A stretch of 64,000 nucleotides of DNA, taken from positions 310,001 through 374,000 of the forward strand of contig CAVWNW010000012.1 of NCBI GenBank assembly GCA_963756425.1, read 5' to 3'. A program made the position numbers and the translations under genes. Each line of letters opens with the position of its first letter. Within the stretch, counting starts at the first letter, position 1. Below, in pieces: positions 7,995-16,453 of this stretch. The stretch comes from DASQUK01 sp963756425. Its GTDB lineage: Bacteria > Actinomycetota > Acidimicrobiia > Acidimicrobiales > VFJN01. The notes below the pieces were generated by a model that made no database searches, was not told the origin of the DNA, and saw only the letters and a program-made list of their open reading frames with translations.

Positions 7995-9207
7995 CCGGCG
8001 GTCAGACGTGGTCGAGCTCGATGCTCGCGTGCATCGCCGAGTGCTCGTATCGGCGACGGACCGACCCCTCGACGATCCGGCTCTGGCCGACCTCGTGCGC
8101 AAGGAGGCCCCGCTCCTGGGAGCGGATCAGGTGGCGGGGGTCGTGTCCCGGGTACGGGCCCGGATCGGCGGCTTGGGGCCATTGGAACCACTGCTCGCAG
8201 ACCCACGGGTCAACGACGTGCTCGTCAACGGCCCGGGCCCCGTGTGGGTCGAACGGTCGGGGCGGCTCGAGCGCACGTCCCTCGAGGTGGATCGACCCGC
8301 CATCGATCTGCTCGTCGAGCGAGTCGTGGCGCCACTTGGCCTGAGAGCCGATCGAACGAATCCGGTCGTCGACGCTCGCCTGCCCGACGGGTCGCGGGTC
8401 CACGTCGTGCTGCCGCCGCTGGCCGTCGACGGCCCCGCCGTGACCATCCGCCGCTTCGGGGCCGCCGCCGTGCCCCTGGGCGAGTTCTGCTCGCCCGGCG
8501 TCGCCGACCTGTTGGCGGCCGCCGTCGACGCCGGCCTCAACATGGTCGTCTGCGGGGGCACCGGCGCGGGCAAGACGACGCTGCTCAACGCCCTGTGCGG
8601 TCATCTGGCGTTCGGGGAACGGGTCGTGACCGTCGAGGACACGGCCGAGCTTCGCCTTCCGGGCGAACACGTCGTCCGCCTGGAGACTCGCCCGGCGAGC
8701 CCTGACGGCCTCGCCGCCGTCGGGGTCCGCGAGCTCGTCCGGGCGGCCCTGCGCATGCGTCCCGACCGCATCGTCGTCGGCGAGGTTCGCGGCGCCGAGG
8801 CTCTGGACATGCTCCAGGCGATGAACACCGGGCACGACGGCTCGCTGTCCACCGTGCACGCCAACGGCACCGCCGACGCGCTCCGGCGCATCGAAACCAT
8901 GGCTCTGATGGGGTCGATCGATCTGCCCCTGGCGGCCGTGCGCGAGCAGGTGCTCGGCGCCATCGACCTGTTGGTGCGTGTCGTTCGGGGCGCGAGCGGC
9001 GCCCGGATGGTGGCGGAGGTAGCCGAGGTCGTCGCCGGGCCGGCACATGCGATCGCCACCCGGCCACTGGCCGTCGGCCGCAGGTGTGTGGCCCATCCGA
9101 CGCGCCCGGCGCGCCGCCCGGACGTCGCCGTGTGGGTGACGGGCGGAGCCGAAGCCAGCCTCGCCGCTGAGGCGTGGGTGCACGCCGCCGATCCGGAGGG
9201 GACATGA
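7984..9207 (+). CDS. TadA/CpaF secretion ATPase of the Tad pilus
   Basis: A 407-residue hexameric ATPase of the type II/IV secretion superfamily that powers pilus assembly. An N-terminal domain (GGLGPLEPLLADPRVNDVLV, the standard CpaF opening) precedes the RecA-like core. Walker A GGTGAGKTT is around residues 190-198, the Asp box VTVEDTAELRLP near 215, and Walker B RPDRIVVGEVRGAEALDML near 260, followed by the His box STVHANGTADALRRIE near 290. The 40 C-terminal residues are basic and variable. Its start overlaps the TadZ-like gene and its stop overlaps the TadB start in ATGA, so translation is probably coupled. Despite the name this gene is unrelated to the tRNA deaminase tadA at 32.6 kb. 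Confidence 0.93.
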   Translation: MPRDRRSDVVELDARVHRRVLVSATDRPLDDPALADLVRKEAPLLGADQVAGVVSRVRARIGGLGPLEPLLADPRVNDVLVNGPGPVWVERSGRLERTSLEVDRPAIDLLVERVVAPLGLRADRTNPVVDARLPDGSRVHVVLPPLAVDGPAVTIRRFGAAAVPLGEFCSPGVADLLAAAVDAGLNMVVCGGTGAGKTTLLNALCGHLAFGERVVTVEDTAELRLPGEHVVRLETRPASPDGLAAVGVRELVRAALRMRPDRIVVGEVRGAEALDMLQAMNTGHDGSLSTVHANGTADALRRIETMALMGSIDLPLAAVREQVLGAIDLLVRVVRGASGARMVAEVAEVVAGPAHAIATRPLAVGRRCVAHPTRPARRPDVAVWVTGGAEASLAAEAWVHAADPEGT

Positions 9208-10046
9208 CGCCGCTCCTTCTGCTCGTCGCCGTCTTCCTGTCCGTCGCGATCGGGTGGTCAACTCACGGCTGGGCGTCGGCACAGCGAGTGCGTTCCCGCT
9301 TGGTCGAAACGCTGGGTCCGGTCGGACCGGCCGACGCGGCGCCGGCAGGGGCGATCGCCGCGGTCCCGCCCCTCGCCGTTGTCGCCGGAGCTGTGGGCAC
9401 CGCAGTGGCCGTCCTCGCCATCGGGCCGGCCGCCCTGGCCTTGGCGGCGTTCGGGCTGGCCGTCACACCAGTCCTAGCTCGCCACCGCCGGCGCGGGCGT
9501 GCGCTGGCCCAACGGCGTGGCCAGCTCCCCCCGGCGCTGGAGGAGCTGGCGGTAGCCCTGAGGTCGGGATCGTCCCTACCGGTCGCCCTGGGCGAAGCCG
9601 GCCGCGCCACGCCCGATCCACTGGGTCCCGAGCTCGAGGCGCTGGCGCTCGGCGCCGGCCGCGGACAGCCAATGGCTGCGGTGCTCGACGACTGGACCCG
9701 GCGCCATGACGATCCCGGCACCCGACTCGCGGCGACGGCGCTGATCCTGGCGAATGCCGTGGGCGTCGCCTCCGCACGGGCCGTTCATGGTGTGGCGGCC
9801 ACCCTCCGCGAGCGCCTCGAGCTGAGCGCCGAACGCCGGGCCCTTGCGTCACAGGCCCGCACCAGCGCACTGGTCCTGTCGGCGGCGCCGCTGCTCTTCG
9901 CGTTGCTCCTGGGCGTGAGCGACGGCGCTGCGGGGCGCTTCTTGTTGCAGTCGCGGGCCGGCTGGGCCTGCCTCGCCGTCGGAATCGGCCTCGACGCCCT
10001 CGGCGCCTGGTGGATGGCTCGGCTGACGCGAGGGGAGCAGCCATGA
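9204..10046 (+). CDS. TadB-like Tad pilus inner-membrane platform protein
   Basis: A 280-residue membrane protein with an N-terminal helix, a further hydrophobic pair near residues 50-90, a cytoplasmic helical domain (residues 100-220) and two C-terminal helices. The cytoplasmic part carries the GspF-like signature: an ELAVALRSGSSLPVAL helix, then RLAATALILANAVGVASARAV. TadB and TadC form the platform on which the ATPase acts. ATG 9204 has GGAGGG 3-8 nt upstream and overlaps the previous stop by 4 nt. It is one gene of an overlapping chain, TadZ-TadA-TadB-TadC. Confidence 0.86.
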   Translation: MTPLLLLVAVFLSVAIGWSTHGWASAQRVRSRLVETLGPVGPADAAPAGAIAAVPPLAVVAGAVGTAVAVLAIGPAALALAAFGLAVTPVLARHRRRGRALAQRRGQLPPALEELAVALRSGSSLPVALGEAGRATPDPLGPELEALALGAGRGQPMAAVLDDWTRRHDDPGTRLAATALILANAVGVASARAVHGVAATLRERLELSAERRALASQARTSALVLSAAPLLFALLLGVSDGAAGRFLLQSRAGWACLAVGIGLDALGAWWMARLTRGEQP

Positions 10047-10855
10047 TGGCGATCGCTCTGGGCGTGGCCTGGGCCGTGGTAGTAGCCGGAGTCCTCGGGC
10101 CGCGGGGCGCTCCCACTCGCCTCCCCTGCCCGGGCGATCCGGCGCTCGCCACGGCTCGCCCCCTGGCTTTCCTTCGAGGCCACGCCGTGGCCGGCGTCGC
10201 CCTGCCTGCCCCGGCGGCCGTGATCGGTGGGTGGCTGCGACGCACGTGCGGTCGGCCTCCTGATCGCGACGCGGACCGCCGTGTCGGCAGGGCCGCGCTC
10301 GCCGCGGCCGCCCTGGCGCCCGTTGCGCCGCCCCTGGCCATCCTTCCCCTGGCGTGGACAGTGCTCGCGCCCACGCTGGCCTCGCGGCGGGCGGCGCGCG
10401 TCCACGAGGCCGCGATCACCGACCAACTGCCCGACGTCGTCGACCTGCTGGTACTGACCACCGCGGCCGGGCTACCGATCACCGCGGCGGTCACCGCCAT
10501 CGGGCGCCGGCCGGGCGGCCCCCTCGGCGCCGCCCTCGAGCGGGCGGCCACCCACATCGAGCGCGGTGGCACGACCGCCTCGGCGCTCGGGCTGGTCCTG
10601 GACCAGGCCGGTGCCTCGACACGACCACTGGTCGAGGCGCTGGCGGCCCACGACCGCTACGGCACGCCGCTGGCACCGGCACTCGAGCGGGTGGCCATCG
10701 AGAGCCGGTTACGCCGTCGACGCCAGGCCGAGGAAGCGGCGCGCAGGCTGCCTGTGACCCTCCTGTTCCCCCTCGTGCTCACCACCTTGCCGGCCTTCGC
10801 CCTGCTCACGGTCGTCCCGCTCCTGGCGGGATCGTTCGGCTCGTTGAGCCCTTGA
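10043..10855 (+). CDS. TadC-like Tad pilus inner-membrane platform protein
   Basis: A 270-residue membrane protein, the partner of TadB. An N-terminal helix and a central hydrophobic pair are followed by the GspF-like cytoplasmic domain (DQLPDVVDLLVLTTAAGLPI, then an ERGGTTASALGLVLDQAG helix pair) and a C-terminal hairpin of helices (VTLLFPLVLTTLPAFALLTV). ATG 10043 overlaps the TadB stop (ATGA) and AGGGGAG precedes it. A second ATG follows at once at 10046. The gap of 56 nt to the pilin gene is the only real break inside the operon. Confidence 0.84.
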   Translation: MMAIALGVAWAVVVAGVLGPRGAPTRLPCPGDPALATARPLAFLRGHAVAGVALPAPAAVIGGWLRRTCGRPPDRDADRRVGRAALAAAALAPVAPPLAILPLAWTVLAPTLASRRAARVHEAAITDQLPDVVDLLVLTTAAGLPITAAVTAIGRRPGGPLGAALERAATHIERGGTTASALGLVLDQAGASTRPLVEALAAHDRYGTPLAPALERVAIESRLRRRRQAEEAARRLPVTLLFPLVLTTLPAFALLTVVPLLAGSFGSLSP

Positions 10856-10911
10856 ATCCCTCCCCCTGACACAACCCCAACCCACGCAGTGGCGCGACCT
10901 GGGAGGTCGAC

Positions 10912-11148
10912 ATGCTCATGCCCGGCACACTCCATGCCCAACGACTCGCCCGACGGCTCGTCTCCGGGACCGTCGGCCGAGTCGGCCATCGGCTCACCGA
11001 CGACCGGGGGCAGGCGACGGCCGAGTACGGCCTGGTCATATTGGCCGCCGGCGGCATCGCCCTCGGTGTCATCGCCTGGGCGGCCCAGACCGGCAGCTTC
11101 ACCGACCTGTTCGAGTCGGTCATCGAGCAGCTGACCGACAAGCTGTAG
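10912..11148 (+). CDS. Flp-like pilin, DUF4244 family
   Basis: A 78-residue small protein with the pilin-like signature GQATAEYGLVILAAGGIALG: a basic leader, a glutamate at +5 of the presumed mature form, and one long hydrophobic helix, followed by a short amphipathic tail. This matches DUF4244, the small pilin-like gene that sits in actinobacterial Tad loci (Rv3656c type). The preceding prepilin-peptidase cut site would be around DDRG-QATAEY; no prepilin peptidase is encoded in the window. GGAGGT at 10902-10907 is only 4 nt from ATG 10912 and 10 nt from ATG 10918, so the second may be used. Probably the major pilin subunit. Confidence 0.8.
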   Translation: MLMPGTLHAQRLARRLVSGTVGRVGHRLTDDRGQATAEYGLVILAAGGIALGVIAWAAQTGSFTDLFESVIEQLTDKL

Positions 11149-11150
11149 CG

Positions 11151-11561
11151 GTGCTGCGACCCCGGTCCGGATCGCGAGGTCGTCGTGCCGGGTCACGGCT
11201 CGACGCTGGTCAGGCCACCGTGGAGTTGGCCCTGGTCCTGCCGTTGGTCGTCGGCCTGCTCCTGGCGATCGTCCAGGCCGGGGTCCTGGCCCGCGATCAG
11301 ATCCTGGTGACCCACGCCGCCCGCGAGGCCGTGCGCGCGGCGGCCGTCGACGACGACCCGGCGACGGCACGACGCGCGGCCGAGCAGGCGGGCCCTCTTG
11401 CTGCCGACCGGCTCGACACCGAGGTGGTCGAGCGGGGGGAGGTTGGAGGCCGGGTCAGGGTCGTCGTGCGCTACCGGGCGTCAACGCACATCCCGCTCGT
11501 GGGCACCTTCATCGACGACGTCGTGCTCGATGCGGCGGCCACCATGCGAGTGGAGCGGTGA
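11151..11561 (+). CDS. TadE-like minor pilin
   Basis: A 136-residue protein with a basic N-terminus and the TadE signature AGQATVELALVLPLVVGLLL, including the conserved glutamate after the cleavage region, then a globular domain that ends in a beta-rich segment (RVVVRYRASTHIPLVG). TadE/TadF pseudopilins are minor components that prime pilus assembly. The GTG start is 2 nt after the pilin stop. It is the last gene of the operon; the TadG-like gene that often follows in mycobacteria is missing, and the locus runs straight into the convergent helicase gene, whose stop is 20 nt away. Confidence 0.8.
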   Translation: MLRPRSGSRGRRAGSRLDAGQATVELALVLPLVVGLLLAIVQAGVLARDQILVTHAAREAVRAAAVDDDPATARRAAEQAGPLAADRLDTEVVERGEVGGRVRVVVRYRASTHIPLVGTFIDDVVLDAAATMRVER

Positions 11562-11581
11562 TGGGCGCTGTCCGACGGTGG

Positions 11582-13945
11582 TCAGACTGCGGCCCGGAGC
11601 AAGGCCAGGGCGCCGGCCTTGTCGAGCGGCTCGTTGCCGTTGCCGCACTTGGGCGACTGAACGCACGACGGGCAGCCGCTCGCACAGGAGCACGACGCGA
11701 TGATCTCGGCCGTGGTCGCCAGGTGGCGAGGCGCCGCCTCGAACCCGAGCTCGGCGATCCCGGCGCCGCCCTGGTAGCCGTCGTAGATCACGATGGCGGG
11801 GGCTTCGAGGTCGGCCTGGTGGAGCGTCGAGACCCCGCCGACGTCCCACCGGTCGCAGATGGTGAACAGTGGCAAGACTCCGATGGCCGCGTGCTCGGCA
11901 GCGTGCAGGGCACCGGGGCCATCGGCCATCGCAACCCCGGCCCGCCCGAGCAGGTCTGGAGGGACCTCGTACCAGAACGCACGCGTGCACAGCGTCGAAC
12001 GCGGCAGCTCGAGCGCGGTCATCCCCAGCGACTCACCCGTCAGGGCGTCCTTGCGTTGGTAGCCGACCACCTGCTCGTGCACCTCGACGGTCCCGAGGCC
12101 GACGGCCAGCTCCCCCAGCCGGCGGGTGGCGTCGCGACGCGCGATCCGGATGTCGATGTCGGTGCGGGCCACGGTGTAGGTCGACCCATCATCGGGTTCG
12201 ACGACCGCCGTGCGGCCGTCGAGGTCGAGTGCGGCCACCCGCCAGGTCTGGCCGGCATGGAGGTAGGACGCGCCGGGGTGCACCTGCTCGCAGGCCCGGG
12301 CCAACTCCACCGTCCCGACGGCCTCCCCGTCGATCGTGCGGATGCTCACCTCACCCCCAGCGCCGGCCCGCAGGCCGACGCCGTGGGCCGGCCACCCGCC
12401 GCCCGAATACAGGGCCTGCGGGCCCCGCCCCCGGATCTGCTGGCGCACGACGACGTCGTCCGCGCGGGCGAGGCGCAAGACGACCTCCTCGAGGACGCCG
12501 GGCCAGTAGCGCTCGTCGGCATGGGTGAGCGGCATCTCGTGCGCGGCGCACCGCAGGTGGGCATCGGCGACGAAGGGATTGGCGGGGTTGATCACCGCCG
12601 GCTCCGGCGGCCGCCGTACCAGGTCGTCGGGATGGGTGGCGATCCACTGGTCCAGCTGGTCGGCCCCCGCGACCAGGACCGCCCCGGACGCCTGACCCGC
12701 TCGCCCCGCTCGCCCCGCTTGCTGCCAGAACGAGGCGATCGTGCCCGGAAAGCCGTTGAGGACCACGGCGTCCAGGCCGCCTACATCGATGCCCAGCTCG
12801 AGGGCGCTGGTCGCCACCACTCCGTCGAGGCGCCCACCGAACAGCTCCTCCTCGATCTCGCGCCGCTCGGCGGCGAGATAGCCGCCGCGGTAGGGCTTGA
12901 CCCGCCGCCGTTGGGCCGGCGGCAAGCGGCGCCGAGCGTCGGAAGCCACGACCTCGGTGGACCGGCGACTGCGGCAGAACGCGATGGTCTTGTGTCCCGA
13001 CCTGACGAGCTCGGCCACCAAGCCGGCCGTCTCTCGGTTGGCCGATGCCCGCACGCCGGTGATCTCGTCGAGTCGCGGCGGGTTCCACACGGCAACCAGC
13101 CGCTCGCCCTGTGGCGAGCCATCGTCCACCACAGCCTCGACCGGCAGGCCGCACAAGTCCGACGCCAGCACGTCCGGCTGGCCGATGGTGGCCGAGCAAC
13201 ATACGAAGGTGGGATCGGCGCCGTAGCGGTGCGCCAGCCGGCGGAGTCGTCGCAACACCTGCGCCACGTGGCTCCCGAAGATCCCCCGGAAGGCGTGCAA
13301 CTCGTCCACGACGACGTAGCGCAACCGGCCCAGGAAGGTTGCCCACCGGTCGTGGTGGGGAAGGATCCCGCTGTGGAGCATCTCGGGATTCGTCAGCACC
13401 GCGGTGGCGTGCCGGCGGATCCAGGCCCGCTCGTCCGGACCGGCGTCGCCGTCGTACGCCCCGGCGACGACCCGGGGAAACCCGAGCTCGGCCAGGGCCC
13501 GCAGCTGATCGTGTGCCAGCGCCTTGGTGGGAAACACCAGCAGGGCGGTGCCGCGCCGAACCGGCGCCAGAGCCGCTTCGGCGATCGGCACCTGGTAGCA
13601 GAGCGACTTGCCCGATGCGGTGCCGGTAGCGACGACCACGGAGCGCCCGGCGCGTGCCAGATCGATCGCCTCGGCCTGGTGCGACCAGAGGTGCGGGACG
13701 CGCACGCACGCCAGCACCTCGGGCGGCAGGGGGCGGGCGGTTTCGCCGGGATGTCCCGGGCGTCCGGGGACTCGCTGTACGTGGACAAGGGCAGAGGGGC
13801 CGCAGCCGGCGACGGCATGCGCGTCCCTGCCGGCCATCGCACCGAGCAGGGCTGCCATCGGATCGGTCCCGACGTCGCGGCCGGGGATGCCGATCGGCTC
13901 ACCAACCGGCCGCTCGAGTGCGGAGGGAATGTCGACGAGGGCCAT
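11582..13945 (-). CDS. DEAD/DEAH-box helicase with DUF1998 domain (MrfA/Rv3649 type)
   Basis: A 787-residue superfamily 2 helicase. Walker A is TGTASGKSLCYQVPI near residue 90, motif II the variant DELHAFRG near 215, motif III CSATIG near 250, and motif VI QQAGRAGRAGQASGA near 415. The C-terminal DUF1998 domain closes with a cysteine cluster (CSCASGCPSCVQSPKCGNGN), likely binding Zn. MrfA-type enzymes unwind DNA with 3'-5' polarity and act in mitomycin repair. The genomic setting (Tad locus on one side, STAS antagonist on the other) matches the Rv3649 and Streptomyces bldG neighbourhoods, which supports both identification and actinobacterial origin. It converges on the pilus operon with a 20-nt gap. 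Confidence 0.92.
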   Translation of the reverse strand: MALVDIPSALERPVGEPIGIPGRDVGTDPMAALLGAMAGRDAHAVAGCGPSALVHVQRVPGRPGHPGETARPLPPEVLACVRVPHLWSHQAEAIDLARAGRSVVVATGTASGKSLCYQVPIAEAALAPVRRGTALLVFPTKALAHDQLRALAELGFPRVVAGAYDGDAGPDERAWIRRHATAVLTNPEMLHSGILPHHDRWATFLGRLRYVVVDELHAFRGIFGSHVAQVLRRLRRLAHRYGADPTFVCCSATIGQPDVLASDLCGLPVEAVVDDGSPQGERLVAVWNPPRLDEITGVRASANRETAGLVAELVRSGHKTIAFCRSRRSTEVVASDARRRLPPAQRRRVKPYRGGYLAAERREIEEELFGGRLDGVVATSALELGIDVGGLDAVVLNGFPGTIASFWQQAGRAGRAGQASGAVLVAGADQLDQWIATHPDDLVRRPPEPAVINPANPFVADAHLRCAAHEMPLTHADERYWPGVLEEVVLRLARADDVVVRQQIRGRGPQALYSGGGWPAHGVGLRAGAGGEVSIRTIDGEAVGTVELARACEQVHPGASYLHAGQTWRVAALDLDGRTAVVEPDDGSTYTVARTDIDIRIARRDATRRLGELAVGLGTVEVHEQVVGYQRKDALTGESLGMTALELPRSTLCTRAFWYEVPPDLLGRAGVAMADGPGALHAAEHAAIGVLPLFTICDRWDVGGVSTLHQADLEAPAIVIYDGYQGGAGIAELGFEAAPRHLATTAEIIASCSCASGCPSCVQSPKCGNGNEPLDKAGALALLRAAV

Positions 13946-13964
13946 GACCGAGTGTCAGGTTACG

Positions 13965-13982
13965 CCCGTGGAATTCCACGGG
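13965..13982. promoter_or_regulatory. 18-bp perfect palindrome in helicase/STAS promoter region
   Basis: CCCGTGGAATTCCACGGG is a gapless 9+9 palindrome flanked on both sides by GTTACG copies. It sits between the divergent helicase (start 13945) and STAS (start 14048) genes, upstream of the TAGGGT -10 box at 14033-14038, and looks like a repressor site acting on both. Confidence 0.5.
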
Positions 13983-14047
13983 TGTTACGCGTCGGGCCAT
14001 GTTGCCTCGCCTGGGTCCGAGAAGCCAGGCGGTAGGGTCACCGAGCC

Positions 14048-14386
14048 ATGGAGCTGCTCACGGATGTGTCCGAGGTCGAGGGGTGGACCGTCGTCACGGT
14101 CCACGGCGAGATCGACGTCGCCACCTCCCCGACGTTGCGTGAGCGCCTGATCGATCTGGTGAACGGTGGGGCCACGCGGCTGGTGCTCGACCTCGAGGCT
14201 GTCGACTTCCTCGACTCCACCGGTCTCGGAACCATCGTCAGCCTCCTGAAGCGGGTCCGCACCCACGGGGGTGACCTCCGCCTGGTCTGCACCGAGGCTC
14301 GGATTCGCCGCCTCTTCGAGATCACCGGCCTTGACAAGGCCGTGCCGCTACACGCGTCCCTCGACGACGCCATCTCCGCGGGATGA
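14048..14386 (+). CDS. bldG: STAS-domain anti-sigma factor antagonist (BldG-like)
   Basis: A 112-residue single STAS domain. The N-terminal strand pair WTVVTVHGEIDVATSP and the phosphorylatable serine motif DFLDSTGLG (serine near residue 58) are intact. Such proteins bind and silence a cognate anti-sigma kinase when unphosphorylated. The kinase gene follows 4 nt downstream, so the pair forms a partner-switch module. TAGGGT at 14033-14038 lies 9 nt before the ATG, suggesting a leaderless mRNA. The symbol is given because the neighbourhood (DUF1998 helicase divergent, anti-sigma kinase downstream) matches bldG of Streptomyces; the target sigma factor is not shown. Confidence 0.87.
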   Translation: MELLTDVSEVEGWTVVTVHGEIDVATSPTLRERLIDLVNGGATRLVLDLEAVDFLDSTGLGTIVSLLKRVRTHGGDLRLVCTEARIRRLFEITGLDKAVPLHASLDDAISAG

Positions 14387-14390
14387 CCTC

Positions 14391-14828
14391 ATGGCGGTCG
14401 TGGAGCTGGAGATCCCGGCCCGCTCCGCCTATCTCTCGCTGGTGCGGCTTGTGGTCGACGCAGCCATCGGATCGCTGGCGCCGGGGCTGAGCCCGGCCAG
14501 GCTCGACGACCTGAAGATCGCCGTCACCGAGGCCTGCTCCAACGCCATCGAGGCCCAGGAGTCGAACTGGTCCGAGGGACCCGTGGTCGTCCGCTGCACG
14601 ATCGCGGACGACGAGGTTCGGGTGGAGATCATCGATCGCGGCGCGGGATTCGACCCTGGCGGGATCGAGACACTGCCGGCCGTCACCGATCCGCGGCGCC
14701 TGCGCCACGAGAGCGGCCTGGGCATCGCCCTCATGCGCACCCTCGCCGACGAGGTGAGCTTCACGCCCTCGGCCGACGGAACGCGGGTGAGCCTCGTCGT
14801 GCGCCGACCCGCGCACCCGACGAGCTGA
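14391..14828 (+). CDS. Anti-sigma serine kinase (RsbW-like HATPase)
   Basis: A 145-residue GHKL-fold ATPase of the HATPase_c_2 family. The N box is EACSNAIEAQ near residues 46-55, the G1 box IIDRGAGFDP near 83, and the G2 box SGLGIALMRTLADE near 111. Proteins of this type bind a sigma factor and phosphorylate their STAS antagonist. It follows the STAS gene by 4 nt. The two sigma factors near the window start are possible clients, but nothing in the sequence links them. ATG 14391 is the first in-frame start consistent with family length. Confidence 0.87.
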   Translation: MAVVELEIPARSAYLSLVRLVVDAAIGSLAPGLSPARLDDLKIAVTEACSNAIEAQESNWSEGPVVVRCTIADDEVRVEIIDRGAGFDPGGIETLPAVTDPRRLRHESGLGIALMRTLADEVSFTPSADGTRVSLVVRRPAHPTS

Positions 14829-14862
14829 CCCGACGACCCCGGGAGCCGGCCGTCAGCGGCCG

Positions 14863-15234
14863 TCAGCACTCGTCTTCGACGAACTGCCCGACCGTGTTGA
14901 ACGCCTCCTCGGCGTCGGGAAGGTCCTCCTGCACCTCGGCTACCTCGTTCTGATCAGTGATATCGATCTCGGACAGCCTCTGGAAGCCATTCAGGACCGT
15001 CTGGTACTCGTCGGCGATCTCCTCGGGGGGATCCAGATCCCGGAGCATGTCGAGGGCTTCCTCGAGTGCGTCCGGATCTGTGACGTCGATGTTCGAGAAC
15101 TGTTCGTTGACTTCGTTGAAGCCGTCGCAGAACTCTTCGATCGACTCGCTGGATGTGCTGTCGTCGTCGTCGCCACCGCAGCCGGCGGCCATCAGCAACC
15201 CGACGACCGCCACGCCTGCCACTAAACGCCTCAT
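14863..15234 (-). CDS. Small acidic lipoprotein
   Basis: A 123-residue secreted lipoprotein. The signal peptide (MRRLVAGVAVVGLLMAAGC) ends in a lipobox with C19, then a GGDDDD aspartate run. The mature part is acidic and helical (SIEEFCDGFNEVNEQFSNID) with cysteines at about 36 and at the very end. No catalytic motif is visible. It starts 7 nt after the stop of the acyl-CoA dehydrogenase, so it is probably translated from the same transcript. Function unknown. Confidence 0.8.
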   Translation of the reverse strand: MRRLVAGVAVVGLLMAAGCGGDDDDSTSSESIEEFCDGFNEVNEQFSNIDVTDPDALEEALDMLRDLDPPEEIADEYQTVLNGFQRLSEIDITDQNEVAEVQEDLPDAEEAFNTVGQFVEDEC

Positions 15235-15241
15235 TCAGCCC

Positions 15242-16453
15242 TTATGCCTCCTCGTACTTTCGAAGCTCGCGCCGTGCCACCGACATGCGGTGCACCTCGT
15301 CGGGACCGTCGGCCAAGCGCAACGTGCGGACATGTGCGTACATCGACGCCAGCGGGGCGTCGTTCGACACCCCGAGGGCGCCGTGAGCCTGGATCGCCCG
15401 GTCTATGACCCGCAGGGCCACATCGGGGGCGGCGACCTTGATGGCCGAGATCTCGATGCGGGCCCCCTTGTTGCCGACCGTGTCCATCAACCAGGCGGTC
15501 TTGAGCACGAGCAGGCGAACCTGCTCGATCTCGATGCGGCTATCGGCGATCCACTGCTGGATCACCCCCTGCTCGGCGAGGGTCTTGCCGAAGGCCCTGC
15601 GCTCGCGCACGCGGCGACACATCAGCTCCAGGGCCCGCTCGGCGACACCGATGGCCCGCATGCAGTGGTGGATCCGGCCCGGACCGAGCCGGGCCTGCGC
15701 CATGGCGAAGCCACCGCCCTCCTCCCCGAGCATGTGCTCGACGGGCACACGCACGTCCTCGAACACCAGCTCACAGTGGCCCTCGTTGTCCTGGTAACCG
15801 AACACCGGGAGGCTGCGGACGTTCGCGAGCCCGGGGGCGTCCATCGGAACCAGCACCATGGACTGCTGACGGTGAGGTGCCGCATCGGGGTCGGTCTTGC
15901 CCATCACGATCGCGACCCGGCAGCGTTCGCGAGCCGCCCCGCTGATCCACCACTTGCGCCCGTTGAGCACGTAGTGGTCGTCGTCCCGCTCGATCCTCAG
16001 CGAGATGTTGGTGGCATCGGAGCTGGCGACCGCTGGCTCGGTCATCGCGAAGCACGAACGGATCTCGCCCTCGAGCAGCGGACGGAGCCAGCGCTCCTTC
16101 TGCTCGTCGGTGCCGAACATCGTGAGGAGCTCCATGTTGCCGGTGTCGGGGGCCGAGCAGTTGAGTGCCTCCGGCGCCAGCGGGCTGCGCCCCGTTACCT
16201 CGGCAAGGGGGGCGTAGTCGAGGTTCGACAGCCCCTCCGTCCATTCGGTCTCATGCGGCAGAAAGAGGTTCCACAGCCCGCGTTCACGGGCCTCCACCTT
16301 GAGCTCGTCGAGGATCGGCGCGTGAAAGTGCGGATCACCCGAGTCGGCGACCTGCTGTTGGTAGCGCGCCTCATTGGGATAGACGCACTCGTCCATGAAA
16401 GCCCCGAGGCGCTTGCGCAGCTCCTCGGCCCGCGGGCTCAGGGCGAAATCCAT
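15242..16453 (-). CDS. Acyl-CoA dehydrogenase
   Basis: A 403-residue flavoprotein of the acyl-CoA dehydrogenase family, oxidising an acyl-CoA at the alpha-beta bond. The N-terminal helical domain (residues 1-130) is followed by the FAD/substrate beta domain with CFAMTEPAVASSDATNI (signature 1) and YVLNGRKWWISGA. The C-terminal helical domain holds RRAFGKTLAEQGVIQQWIAD and the terminal QAHGALGVSNDAPLASMYA block. The length and the PNEARYQQQ N-terminus fit the ACAD10/11-like or long-chain group. A TAGTGT -10 box 6 nt from the ATG suggests a leaderless mRNA. The substrate is unknown; the small lipoprotein follows in the same unit. Confidence 0.9.
   Translation of the reverse strand: MDFALSPRAEELRKRLGAFMDECVYPNEARYQQQVADSGDPHFHAPILDELKVEARERGLWNLFLPHETEWTEGLSNLDYAPLAEVTGRSPLAPEALNCSAPDTGNMELLTMFGTDEQKERWLRPLLEGEIRSCFAMTEPAVASSDATNISLRIERDDDHYVLNGRKWWISGAARERCRVAIVMGKTDPDAAPHRQQSMVLVPMDAPGLANVRSLPVFGYQDNEGHCELVFEDVRVPVEHMLGEEGGGFAMAQARLGPGRIHHCMRAIGVAERALELMCRRVRERRAFGKTLAEQGVIQQWIADSRIEIEQVRLLVLKTAWLMDTVGNKGARIEISAIKVAAPDVALRVIDRAIQAHGALGVSNDAPLASMYAHVRTLRLADGPDEVHRMSVARRELRKYEEA

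Noticed and set aside
8002..9282. 426-codon minus-strand frame opposite the Tad ATPase
   Set aside because: Shadow of the CpaF gene, which has all secretion-ATPase motifs.
11558..14035. 825-codon open frame on the plus strand, overlapping the TadE stop in GTGA
   Set aside because: It is antisense to the helicase over its whole length and has no domain of its own; the helicase motifs on the other strand are complete. High GC makes long antisense frames common.
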